Position numbers and translations under genes: made by a program. Positions 15,601 through 24,700 of a stretch of DNA of 64,000 nt are shown here, piece after piece (position 1 is the stretch's first letter; each line of letters starts with the position of its first letter). The notes below the pieces were generated by a model that was given only the letters and a program-made list of their open reading frames with translations, was not told the origin of the DNA and ran no database searches. The DNA comes from Patella vulgata (lineage: Eukaryota > Mollusca > Gastropoda > Patellidae), in NCBI RefSeq assembly GCF_932274485.2, contig NC_065886.2, positions 35,513,501 through 35,577,500 of the forward strand. Direction: 5' to 3'.

Positions 15601-16866
15601 ATGCATTTCAAGTTTAATCAAAATCACTATCAGATGAAAATTGTGACCTCTAGTGTGTCCACAAGCTGAAAATGTAAGTTATCATACAATCAGGGTCCAT
15701 AACTCATGAAGTTATGGTCTGATACATGCCAATATCGATAGGAACCAACATCTTTGGGAGATAGATCTATATTTCAAGTTTCGTCAAAATCGGATAAAAA
15801 TTTTAACCTGTAGAGTGGCAACAAACAAATTGTGGACGGACACCAATATACATGTATGTCCACATGAAAATGTGGGCGTATAAAAATTATTACTGATTTT
15901 GGCTGAAGAAAATTGAAAGCCAAATTTAGGGATTTCCACAAGAATCCACATGGTATAAATATTGAAAACCTGGTAAATCATGATATGAAGAAAACTGCAT
16001 TTTACATGAGGAATAAACTCTCCAGAACAAAAACAAAACTGACGAGAGCTTACGAAAAAATATTGGTGAGCAATTAAGCACTAACGGAAAACTAATGTTG
16101 GGCGAGTATGACAATTGGTTAAAATTCGCTTTATGTGAGCAACAGGCCATACAGTCGTTGTTTTGAGAATCATAGACAAAATTATGTCGCCCCATGGCAG
16201 GAACATTGACAATGCAACAAAGATGCCTTTTGCAATCTTTGACATTATTGTAGAGGGCCAAGTAGGTTTCCAATTTATTTATGGTGACTGTGTTGTTTTT
16301 GCAATGCTTATCATAAAACCAGAACTTCATTGAACCAATGCAGGAAATGCAATTTGATTACAAGTTTGAGCCAAATATTGGAAATGTACTTAAACAATGT
16401 CCATGACTGCCAGATAAATGTATGAAACATATTGAAAATTCACAGGCAAGGAAAATAAAGAAAATCTGTGAGGTTTGGCAAGCATCAATATCGATACTCC
16501 TCGACACCCAATCAGACCTTAACATTCACAGCACACTCAGACACCTATTCTACCAGAACAAATATATCAAAAAGAGAGGGATAAATCGGGTTTAATGTCC
16601 ACTCGACAAATACTAGGTCATTTGAGGACTAACATGTGGTTCAATTTTATTTCAATAATTCACTTGCTGTGGGAGGGAACTGGAGGCACTGGAGAAAACT
16701 CACACCACTTGACTTAATGACAGACCTTATGACCTAACGCACATGCATTAGACCATTTGGCTACCCAATCCCTCAATAACAAAAAGACTTACCAGTTTGT
16801 GACTCGAGCTCTTTTGGCACGTGTATCGTCAGATGATGGTGATCTTGGTCGTCTTCTAGTCGGCAT
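674..16866 (-). CDS. DCUN1D5: DCN1-like protein 5 (DCUN1D5 orthologue), complete, 8 coding exons
   Basis: Members of this family are scaffold-type co-E3 factors that bind cullins and NEDD8-charged E2 to promote cullin neddylation; vertebrate DCUN1D5 is largely nuclear. Coding exons on the minus strand: 16866-16793, 7648-7575, 5926-5853, 5113-5022, 4648-4540, 3690-3586, 2429-2327 and 732-674. They sum to 690 nt, or 229 residues plus TGA; human is 237. All junctions have GT/AG and join in frame. The N-terminus [14 protein letters not shown] is basic, like human MPVKKKRKSP, and fits a nuclear signal. The PONY domain follows, with diagnostic blocks [40 protein letters not shown] and the C-terminal [18 protein letters not shown], which carries the cullin-binding acidic patch. 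The start is the first in-frame ATG after an upstream in-frame TAG in the inferred 5' exon. Introns are long (up to 9.1 kb) and packed with repeats. Neighbour: divergent DYNC2H1. Identification is very secure from recalled human sequence. Confidence 0.95.
776..1121 (+). mobile_element. Pearl/Helentron-like repeat, short copy
   Basis: Starts with GTTGCCAGGCAAC (784-796), continues with the phrase GGGCCATAACT and ends at TGTGGGCGTATAAAAAT, the same ends as the longer copy at 11776. It lies in the last DCUN1D5 intron. The class is inferred from layout (fixed ends, repeated core), not from a coding region. 1122-2326 shows nothing recognisable. Confidence 0.5.
2630..3049 (-). mobile_element. MITE-B copy with TTAA flanks
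   Basis: TTAA at 2626-2629 and 3050-3053 flank inverted ends AGGAGCTAAATC and GACTTGCCTCCT. Body shared, in opposite orientation, with copies at 21044 and 54451. TTAA target sites suggest piggyBac-type mobilisation. Confidence 0.7.
3218..3392. repeat. Irregular short tandem repeat
   Basis: The phrase GGTACACATCCC recurs about four times with variants around CAGGGT. No coding or element signal. Confidence 0.45.
3831..4273. mobile_element. Non-autonomous hAT-like element with perfect 8 bp TSD
   Basis: 443 bp in a DCUN1D5 intron. Starts TAGGGTTGCA and ends TGCAGCCCTA (inverted), flanked on both sides by CACATTAC (3823-3830, 4274-4281). Terminal TAGGG and an 8 bp duplication are hallmarks of hAT transposons. 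No transposase frame, so non-autonomous. The intact TSD suggests modest age. Confidence 0.8.
5158..5477. mobile_element. SINE-B pair in inverted orientation
   Basis: 5158-5390 is a plus-strand SINE-B lacking its tail; about 5385-5477 is a minus-strand SINE-B head beginning GGAGCCGCAGTGACTCAGTA. Transcribed together the two could fold back. A further plus fragment spans about 5597-5745. Confidence 0.55.
5990..6240 (-). mobile_element. SINE-A copy
   Basis: Minus-strand copy from the AAA(T/C)GG(G/T)GTTTAAC tail to the GCGCAAG region and worn head. Diverged. Confidence 0.6.
6483..7125. mobile_element. Back-to-back SINE-B copies
   Basis: 6483-6716 is a minus-strand copy (tail GAAATGGGGTTTAACGTCC first); 6775-7125 is a plus-strand copy with head and GTTAAACCCC tail. 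Short open frames here are SINE artefacts. Confidence 0.6.
7143..7529 (-). mobile_element. MITE-A copy
   Basis: Between TTAA at 7139-7142 and 7530-7533; reversed, directly behind the SINE-B tail and only 40 bases from the DCUN1D5 exon at 7575-7648. Confidence 0.7.
8095..8390 (+). mobile_element. SINE-B copy, diverged
   Basis: Head GGAGCCACGGCAGGGTCAAG and internal phrases (cagtgcagaa, agtaggccgtggcaccactg) identify it. From 8391 to 10724 I see only AT-rich intron with no coding signal and a short (AC)n run near 9901. Confidence 0.5.
10725..10812 (+). mobile_element. 5' end fragment of the pearl/Helentron-like repeat
   Basis: Carries GTTGCCAGGCAAC at 10736-10748 and the following CAGCTAAGTTGTC phrase, then stops. 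Confidence 0.45.
10930..11045 (-). mobile_element. SINE-A 3' fragment
   Basis: Reverse copy of the tail: GAGAGAAATGGGGTTTAAC through the ACTAGGTCATTT and CTTGCGCG phrases, ending directly at the LINE fragment. Confidence 0.6.
11046..11341 (-). mobile_element. LINE reverse-transcriptase C-terminal fragment
   Basis: Open for 97 codons; contains [16 protein letters not shown] and [18 protein letters not shown], a well-known signature downstream of the RT catalytic core in Jockey-like LINEs. About 15 residues usual between SLY and KLALQYA are shortened. Truncated at both ends. Confidence 0.75.
11776..12848 (+). mobile_element. Pearl/Helentron-like repeat with internal tandem units
   Basis: Begins at GTTGCCAGGCAAC (11784-11796). 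It then repeats a 120-150 bp unit about six times, each opening with AACAAGGGCCATAACTC (near 11928, 12070, 12220, 12361, 12508, 12629), and ends at TGTGGGTGTATAAAAAT. Molluscan pearl elements, viewed as non-autonomous Helentrons, have this plan of fixed ends around satellite-like cores. Class is inferred. 12849-13436 has nothing recognised. Confidence 0.55.
13437..13560 (+). mobile_element. MITE-B 5' fragment
   Basis: CTTAAAGGAGCTAAACCACT and the next 50 bases match the start of the copy at 21044; the rest is missing. Confidence 0.5.
13761..14126 (+). mobile_element. MITE-A copy
   Basis: TTAA at 13757-13760 and 14127-14130; ends AGATACATTATG and CATAATGTATGT. Confidence 0.75.
14290..15888 (+). 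mobile_element. Second long array-bearing repeat, interrupted by a LINE
   Basis: Units of roughly 250-300 bp open with GTACAATCAAGGGCCATAAT and contain GATCTTTGGGTTATAAA and TTTCAAGTTTCATCAAAATC (units near 14309, 14608, 15519, 15685). Ends TGTGGGCGTATAAAAAT at 15888, the same terminus as the copies at 776 and 11776 although the core differs. Confidence 0.5.
14697..15266 (-). mobile_element. 5'-truncated LINE copy inside the array-bearing repeat
   Basis: The protein frame at 15277-15089 (minus) includes [20 protein letters not shown] and [14 protein letters not shown], the RT tail region of CR1/L2-like LINEs. The 3' end near 14697 has an AATAATAAAATAAA tail. It splits the repeat unit between GGGTTATAAACAT and AAATTTCAAG. 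Confidence 0.65.
16570..16775 (-). mobile_element. SINE-A copy
   Basis: Reverse copy, GGGTTTAATGTCCACTCGAC through CACCACTTGACTTAATGACA to the head near 16770. Confidence 0.6.
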
Positions 16867-16938
16867 GGTTACACAGTTCAGATCACTATCAGGAACATAA
16901 ACTCCAGAATCTTGATCAATATGACCTTCACCCAAGGT
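16867..16938 (-). other. DCUN1D5: DCUN1D5 5' untranslated part of first coding exon
   Basis: Reading leftwards on the minus strand, a TTTGTTTCAG acceptor precedes position 16938, and 72 bases lead to the ATG at 16866. The stretch is open in the main frame, but it contains no in-frame ATG and does not resemble the family's N-terminus, so it is called leader. Confidence 0.6.
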
Positions 16939-17114
16939 CTGAAACAAAGTTAGCATAAGGTGTATGTAAATATCTAGTCCACAATCTCTTCTGAGACAAA
17001 CAAGGTAATTAGTCCAAGCAGCAATTTTGACCGGACGGTGGTGCAACCGCCTACTCGTATTTCGATTAACCTCTAAAGGGAAATCTGGAATTCATTTTTT
17101 TTATCCCACACAAA

Positions 17115-17400
17115 TGACTAGAAATGAAAAGGGGTTTAACGTCCTACTGTTCTGCTCCCACTGGAAATGGGTTATTGAAGATGGGCATACGCCTTGCAGT
17201 GTGTGATATGAGGGAAATTTTGCAGACAGTGGCGCTACGGCCTAGTTTTATATCGACTTTCATTGACAAGGGATCTTTTACGACTAGACAGTTGTTTTTG
17301 TCAGATTCTCTATCCTGCATTACTGACAAGGGGAAAATTTTGATGGACTTTTTCGGGAGCGAACCCGCGACCTCCAGGTTAGCGAACCAGTGCCTTACTT
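17115..17400 (-). mobile_element. SINE-B copy
   Basis: Reverse copy starting AATGAAAAGGGGTTTAACGT, ending at the box-B region CGAACCCGCGACCTCCAGG near 17380. Confidence 0.65.
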
Positions 17401-17876
17401 ACTTACTCACCATTGTTACCCTCAAAGGACTAGATGCTGTTCCTTGCAAATTTGATCATAGTTATGTCATGGTGTTGTTACAATAGAACAGTAAAACAGA
17501 ACATCGTAACTGTAAACTATAACACATACTATTTATTTTGGTCTGTGTCAACGTTATCAAAAAAAATAGTAGCTGTTTACCATTTAAGTATATGTTATAG
17601 TTTATTGCTCTACACAGTTACTAAATGTCCCTAAAAGATTATTATTGTAACTCTATTACAGTTCTATCAAGGTATTTTTTCAACACAACAGCACAAAAGT
17701 TAAATCTGTTTCAGCAATCCCTAAATTCTTTGCCTTTTATTCTTTTATGTAATGGGAGCATAAATTTATGAAAATTTTTGTAATTTTTGTACGGTTTGTC
17801 TTATCAGTTTTGTTTGTGTGTAGTGCATTCCTCCAGCACTCATATTAATTTCACGCCATAAGCCCTAACATAGAGT

Positions 17877-18891
17877 CATTCCATATCAAGTGGACCAATT
17901 TTGGGGATGTTAGGGAAATGGCCCCCTTAAAAAAATCTGGAAAACATGTTAAAGTACATGGTCTAAAACTAACAATTATCAATTTTCAGCTTCCTAAGTC
18001 CAATATTGGCGGAGATATCATCATTTGAAAAAAGGGTTTCCAATTGATATTAAAAATTTTCTTATTTCTGTTAGGTTTTCGGCTCCGTGGTTTATATACT
18101 ACTTAAGTGTCTAGAACCCCTAACTTTGCAATATGATAGAACTGCAAATGTAGATTATGATTTTTTGATAGAATTTGGGGTAGGTGGTAGCCCTACTGTA
18201 AGGGGAAAAAGATAAGCCATTGTTGTGTTTAGAGATTTAAAAATTGCTGTACATGTATATACTCCCAGATGCTGTAATTTCAATATGAAATTGAATATAG
18301 AACCATATGATGCTATATATCCCAAAGACAGTAGGCCTCAAAGTTGGTTTACCGTCAAAATCTCATGAAAAGGCCTAATTTCGGTTGCCATATGGTTTCC
18401 CCGTCAAAATCTGGTGAAAATGCCTAATTTCGGTTGCATTTTGGACATGTGGGACAAGTAGCAAAATCTTAAAAAGGAAATGAAACTTCTGTTAATCTTC
18501 TACATCATATCAAAAACCCAAAGTTGGCCAGTGTTCGTTTATATTTTCAATCTTAATCCAAAGTTTGTAAATGTGTTTTTGCCAATTTGGCCTTTTCATG
18601 ATCATTGTAAAAAAGGGTTCTAAATCCATGTAGGTTAGACCTACCAAATCCACCATTCTAGATGAATTTTGTACATAGATCACAATTAGAAAATCAGTTC
18701 GGATGTTGGGTGTAGCAGTGAGCTTTAATTTCAATCTTCAAAATGTAACTTTTCATTATTACAGGTACAATGGAGGAAAATTAATGAAAAATTTGGTTTT
18801 CAAGACCAGTTATTAATTACTACTCAATGATGCAATGTAGTCAAGTTTTCCAATTAGGTTAACTTTCTAGTGGTCCACTTGACATGGAATG
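17877..18891. mobile_element. 1.0 kb element with 21 bp terminal inverted repeats
   Basis: The ends CATTCCATATCAAGTGGACC and its inverted copy at 18871-18891 agree at 20 of 21 positions. No transposase frame. A roughly 55 bp internal direct duplication lies near 18341-18437 (phrase GGCCTAATTTCGGTTGC). No clear target duplication, so the superfamily is open. Confidence 0.65.
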
Positions 18892-19586
18892 CCGACATAT
18901 GGATAGACACTGTCAACACCAATAAATTTGATCCCATTTAATGTGGGTGTATAATAAAATGAGAGATAATTCAATCATTCTGATCATTCTACTTACCAAT
19001 GTATTAAACCGGTCATGCAGAAAACCTGTTGCTTGCTCTTGATCCAGTCTGACCAATCAGAGACAAATATCCTCATTTCATTTTTAATAATAGGTCTGTA
19101 CAATTTATTTTACGTTCAAATACCTGAAAATGCATTAAATACTCTGTTAATTCCATAGACATTAATTATACGGCGAATTCTATAGGCCAAACTATTTAGG
19201 AATGCATCCTATTTCTAGAATATCTAACACCATTCCTCATTTAGGTTGTGAGTTCATGTATTGTCGTCCGCAGCGTAGAATATTGTACTTTGACATGTAC
19301 ATGTACTGAAAATGAACTAGAACGCGGACAATGATTCATTAATGGAGTAAGCTAATAATGTAGCACAACCCACAATACAGTCCTCCCACGTTTAATATTA
19401 ATAATGGCAAAATCTGTTCATTAAATGTGGGTGCAAATATACTGTTTCATGCAAAGTTTCCCAACTAAACTAGGCCTATTATTCTAATGACATTCCATGA
19501 TTTCATAAGCCAGACCTGCTCTGTCCAACAAAAATACAAATTTCATTGAGGAAGGGCCTGGAATATATTGAGTTGACATTTCCCTG

Positions 19587-19799
19587 ATGTGCTATTTCCA
19601 GCACTGCATTCTGGATCTCTTTGAGAAGCAAAATGAAAACTGTCTAGACCTAGCCTACTCTAAGATTATTTGGATTCCGGCCGAACCGGAGTCGCAGAGC
19701 CGTCCTGACCCGAGATCTCGGGAGAAAGTTTTATTGTCGTTGAAACAAGTTTCTAACTTTGTTCCCCACGAAAGAGAATATTTGCCTGGATTTCTGTGA
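19587..19799 (+). other. Unexplained open frame with a CpG-rich patch
   Basis: 71 codons including the stop; the second half (SRPDPRSREKVLLSLKQVSN, then FVPHEREYLPGFL) reads like protein, and 19675-19735 is much richer in CG than its surroundings. I cannot name a family. It could be a fossil exon, an alternative first exon or a promoter CpG patch on the way out of DCUN1D5. Weak call. Confidence 0.2.
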
Positions 19800-20118
19800 A
19801 AATAATAAGTGCTAAACCATCACTACACCCTCGGCATATAAATCTTGCAGTACATTTTCATATTAAATAAATATTTACTTATTTAGTAAAAATAAAATAA
19901 GGACGGAATTTCCATTAAAATCCGACCTTAGAAACGTGCTGAACCGGAAGTTCTGACAGCGCAAGTCTTCTTGTCAAATTTGTAAACAAAGAGGAAATGA
20001 AATCTATGTAAAAATATTACAAATATTTAGTCATTTAATTTAACATTCGATTAAGCGTTGGCATTAAACGCTAAAAATTCTAAAATAAATCATATCATTA
20101 CACCAAACATTAACTTAC

Positions 20119-20205
20119 AGTACATAAGAAATATTTGGGAAACAAAACGAAAGTAATCTTCTAGGCAAGAACCGGATACGAAAGTTTTTTGTTAATCTTT
20201 TATCC
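20119..20205 (-). other. DCUN1D5: Inferred non-coding first exon of DCUN1D5
   Basis: On the minus strand a strong GTAAGT donor follows position 20119. Joined to the acceptor at 16938, the frame leading to the DCUN1D5 start meets a TAG at about 20161-20163 with no ATG after it, which supports the ATG at 16866. The last bases of this exon begin a short upstream frame spliced into the next exon (ATG TAC T, then AC CTT GGG TGA), a five-codon uORF. The transcription start is not visible; the right boundary is a guess placed just before the CCAAT boxes. Confidence 0.4.
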
Positions 20206-20278
20206 ATTGGCTGTTTACTTACGACTAGTAAACACCTTCTACACTGTTCCGTACGGGATTGGATGATCAAAAACCAAT
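20206..20278. promoter_or_regulatory. CCAAT-box cluster in the divergent promoter region
   Basis: Three CCAAT pentamers lie within 73 bases: minus strand at 20206-20210 and 20258-20262, plus strand at 20274-20278. Opposed CCAAT boxes are typical NF-Y sites in bidirectional promoters. They sit just upstream of the inferred DCUN1D5 first exon and 1.5 kb upstream of the DYNC2H1 ATG. An ETS-like CCGGAAGT lies at about 19942. Function is inferred. Confidence 0.45.
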
Positions 20279-20494
20279 CGGAAAAGACGTAAGAAAGTTG
20301 TTGTAGTTGCAAGCATTCCTGATATTGACGGTCTTGCAGGAGGTGGTATTTTTATTAACATTGGAAATTATTGTGTAAATCCCAATTGTTTCTAAGACAT
20401 TGGACCATTGGTATATTTTGGCTTTATTCTTATCAGAGAACATATCTTCAATGTTAAAAAAACTCAACGGGTTGGGGTTTTATTCCAATAATAA

Positions 20495-20780
20495 ACATTT
20501 CGGATGGCACGAAAAACTGAGGACCCGTCACCCGTGTTTTATACTATTATAGTAGGCCTACTGTAGGGCCTAATATACTAGCTTAGGTTACATTCATTGG
20601 ATGGCTTGCACGTAAAAGATCCCCTGACAGTTGGAATTCGATATAATAAGAGTACCGGTAGGCCATAGTTCAGCTGCCCGATCAAAGTTTCCCACAAAGC
20701 ACACTGTATGGGGTATGCCATCTTCTGCATTAGCCCAGTTGGAGCAGAAGAGGACGTTAAACCCCATATCATTTCATTTT
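20495..20780 (+). mobile_element. SINE-B copy in the divergent promoter region
   Basis: Runs from CGGATGGCACGAAAAACTGA to the GTTAAACCCCATATCATTTC tail; head missing. Confidence 0.65.
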
Positions 20781-20892
20781 TATAATATTTTCCAATAAAC
20801 ATGTTGTGAATTAAGGACAGTAATCAGTAATATGCCCCTACTCAGACTACTGAGTTGTCTGTTGAGAAAACGAGTGTTTTGTGTAGGCCTAC

Positions 20893-20907
20893 GTTGCCAA
20901 ATGCAAC
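20893..20907. promoter_or_regulatory. Candidate RFX X-box upstream of DYNC2H1
   Basis: GTTGCC AAA TGCAAC matches the X-box consensus GTNRCC-N(1-3)-RGYAAC at 11 of 12 fixed positions; the mismatch is T for R at the start of the second half. RFX factors drive ciliary genes, and dynein-2 heavy chain is a known target class (for example che-3 in C. elegans). It lies 0.9 kb upstream of the ATG, probably near the non-coding first exon. Confidence 0.4.
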
Positions 20908-21043
20908 CTGTATTGTGAGTGTGTGCAATGCTAATGTGTGACAAATCTGTTCAAATCTGAAATCAATGAATTCACAATTATGTAAATGGATATGGGCCTT
21001 GAAGAATCTCTCTTCCCACTCGGTTGACATGTAATTTAATTAA

Positions 21044-21501
21044 AGTAGCTAAGTCTCTAACTCAATATCATCCAAAATCTTCAACATTGAAAACACGATT
21101 TATTTGTCAAATTAAATCAACATTCATGTTGTGATCTTACCGGAAAAAGATGGGCTTTTGATATCCAATATTTAAGACAAAATAAACATTTTACCATTGG
21201 TACACGAATCGTGTACCATAATGCGCTTCAGCCCCAGTTGTATCAAGAGACTCGAGGGACGAGGCTAGACACATTGCACCAAATCAAACGGCATACGTAG
21301 ACTGGAATAACCAGATGCTAGTAATTTGCACTCGCTTGAGACTGCTGGCTTATTTCGCCGAACATAACTAATTTGAAATTGGAGTAAAAACGGAAACCAT
21401 TGAATGTAAATCAGTTTATATACATTCATACTACAGTATTATATGTGTTGCGACCCACTTTTGTCAATTTCTAGATACCAAATGTTAGCGATTTAGCTCC
21501 T
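21044..21501 (+). mobile_element. MITE-B copy just upstream of DYNC2H1
   Basis: TTAA at 21040-21043 and 21502-21505; ends AGTAGCTAAGTC and GATTTAGCTCCT. Only 260 bases before the acceptor of the exon holding the DYNC2H1 start, so it sits in promoter or leader intron. Confidence 0.75.
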
Positions 21502-21767
21502 TTAAGTATTGCCTTGTTTTGTATTGCTCGGATGGTATGGAAACTGAGGTTCACCCATATGGTATGCATGTAAATCAGCTCTTGACAGTTGGAATCTGAT
21601 GTGTGTTAACAAAGACGCTGCAGTTCAGTCATACTGGTGTTATTCCCATATTAAACTGTATTGTAACAATCACTGAAGTTTGCTTCGATCCGTCAACATT
21701 TTACTGTATTTCATTCCTTTTCTTTTGTATTATAATGACATTGATTTTTTCTCTTTTTCAGATAATT

Positions 21768-21782
21768 ATGGCTGTATTGTAA
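21768..21782 (+). promoter_or_regulatory. Four-codon uORF in the DYNC2H1 leader
   Basis: ATG GCT GTA TTG TAA lies 16 bases before the DYNC2H1 ATG. A CTCTTTTTCAG acceptor ends at 21761, so 21762 starts an exon with untranslated sequence and at least one non-coding exon should lie further upstream. The uORF could lower translation. Confidence 0.5.
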
Positions 21783-21798
21783 TTTGACGGCTACGAAA

Positions 21799-24700
21799 AT
21801 GCCGGGAGACTCGAGAAAACAGTTTGTTTTAACGACAGCAGCAAATTATTTCACTGTTCCATTAAATGACACATCTCTAGAGAATTTACAAAATTCCTCG
21901 GCTCTCAACAGTTTTCTTGATGACGGAAATGTTTCTGTTTTATCTGTGAAAAAAGATGCGAAAGGTGGTCAGAGTATCAGTTTATCAAATAAGGTACGCA
22001 GCTCGATTATCGGTGTGGTCCCTTTGTCAGTAGTGCAGGATAGAAGGTCTGGCAAAGGTATGACATATAGTCGTTCATATTCCAACGTATGGTATAACTA
22101 CGTTGTAAGCCTGTCATTTTACGCAGAGGATGATTAATCTTTACCTTCCACAGATTCGATTCTTGGACCTTTTTTGTATTAACGATGCATTGGCAAAAAA
22201 TACTAATAATTAGCTTTTTGTGTCCGAGGAGTTCACAAGTTCGCCCACTAGCATAAGTAACACCTTTTCAATATGTTTTTCTGTGTTAATTCAAAATAAA
22301 AAAATATATATGTAACGGAACAATTCTCAATGAATCCTGCACGGTGTATTAGGCTTGACCTGTTTACGCTACGCTTCTGTTATGTCTGTCTCCATTTTCC
22401 AGTGACTACAAAGACCGCGTTTGCTGGTTACGTCCCCTGGCTATCATGTCCTTTAACCCCAAGGTCAATTTCATGGTTTATTTGAATGGCCAAACGAACT
22501 ATTTCAGGAGGATAATATAACCCGGCTGGTTTTTAATGCTAGTTTTAAAACAATTTAGTCTTATTTCCTGTCACGGGCAATAGAGAATGTACTTCATAAA
22601 TCCCTATAGACAGGCTTTGATCCGTATAAATAATGCAAACTGTCTCTTGTACACACACACACTCCTCACGCCTTCACAACAAATTTGCATTGTTAACGAG
22701 TGTCAATTGAAGTGAATCTGACGGTATTAATGTCATAATAAATAACAGAAGAATATTGTGGAAATAAATTTATTCAAATAAATCGACATTTCTATGATAA
22801 ATAGGCCTAATGATAATGTTAGAGAAATTTATGTTTCTATCAGAAATACTAATGTTATTTCTGTAATTTTTGATTAACAAAATGGCGTTAAAAAATTCCT
22901 GATGCATCAATGCGAGAATCGATGTTTGCGTCCGATGCATCAATGCGTAAATTTTACTTGATATCAGCACTAGTGTTGGGTGATAAAGTGGTCTAATGCA
23001 TGAGCTTCAGTTTAGATACCAAGCTCTGTCATTGAGTCAAATGGCATGGTTTAGATCCCAAGCTCTGTCAATGAGTCAAGTGGCATGGTTTAGATCATTA
23101 GTTCTGTCATTGTGTCAAATGGCATGGTTTAGATCCCAAGCTTTGTCATTGAGTCAAATCACATGATTTAGATCATATGTTCTGTCATTGAGTCCAGTGG
23201 CATGGTTTAGATCATAAGTTCTGTCATTGAGTCAAGTGGCATGGTTTAGATCCCAAGCTCTGTCATTGAGTTAAGTGACATGGTTTAGATCCCAAACTCT
23301 TTCATTGAGTCAAGTGGCATGAGTTGGATCCCAAACTCTTTCAATGAGTCAAGTGGCTTGGTTTAGATCATAAGTTCTGTCATTGTGTCCAGTAGCATGG
23401 TTTAGATCCCAAGCTTGTACATGGTTTAGATTCCAAGCTTCTACATGGTTTCTCTAGTTTCCTCACACTGCTTTAGACCCCTGTACATGTATGCACAAGC
23501 AAATTATAGGAATAACAATTAACATTGTACCATGTTAGTAGACCCCAAATGATGTGAAGTAGAGGGTCAGCCCATTTCTCCCACAGATTTTTGCCACAAC
23601 ATGTACATTGTACCAAACATGACAAACACAGAGATAACTTTAGAACTGCTCCAATAATATCATAATAGATTCTCTTGGAAACCAAACAAGATAAGTTTGT
23701 GATTGGCAGTTTTGATGTCTTGGTTTGCCCAGATATTAAATATCACTGACAATCAATCCCTAAAAATAATTGTTAAAAACACTCTTTATTAAGTTTGATT
23801 AATTATTATCAACACTCTTCATTCAATTTGATTAATTATTATCTAGAATGATGTGAGCTGATATGGCTGGTTAGAACCATTTCTAATTGCATTGACATGC
23901 GGGACTCAATGAAACTGTTATTATGTTCAAAGTTAAAACGACTATAGCTGTTTCAGTTATAATTAAAGGTACATTATGGGAGATTAGATAAAGAGCTGGC
24001 AGTTCTCACTATAATAGTTAAAAACTAGATACAGTAAAGGCAATTTGCTGAAAATATCACTCAAATTGATCCACTATGAACCAAGAATTAAACGATTGAA
24101 ATTTTCGGCCTAGCCTCCATCATCATTACTAAAGTCGGTACGATAAAAAAACATAGTGTTGATTATTCATTTCATGATTAAATCATGAATGAAAGTTGAG
24201 CAGCAAATCGGATCATAATCCAATAAATATCACAGGCTAGCGTTGCATCGAGAGTTGATTATGGTCTGGATAAGTTAATTAATGTCTAATTAATAATTTA
24301 GATAACTTTTCGGACCTAAAGAATTACCTGCAATAGGCAGATTTAGCTCTTGCATAACGTTTGTTTAATCGATTAACACTTTTGAAAGTTTGTTTATTTT
24401 ATTGTATTTTATTTAAGGTTGAATCTGGTGATGACAAAGAGAATGCCATTGTCTTCTTTAAAACGAAACCAGATGTATTGAATCCTGATAATATACATCA
24501 GAATGTTATCGTATCATCTATGATAGAAAGTCCTTTAAACACTCTGTATCACGCCGTCCAGAAATTATACTCACCCTTACTGTTAGAAGATGCTAGGTGG
24601 AGTCGTGGTCTCGATCCTAAACTACAGAGTTTATTGAGTGAGTTGGAGGCCGGATTGGGTAGCACTATTCGTCGTAAGGATCCCTCCTTCCGTGGAAAAG

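Noticed and set aside
15926-16330. 134-codon open frame on the minus strand
   Set aside because: No start context, motif or composition I recognise; lies in an intron between repeats. Length is not exceptional for this much AT-rich sequence.
16867-16938. N-terminal extension of DCUN1D5
   Set aside because: Open in frame but without ATG; the inferred upstream exon has an in-frame stop, and the MPTRRR start fits the family.
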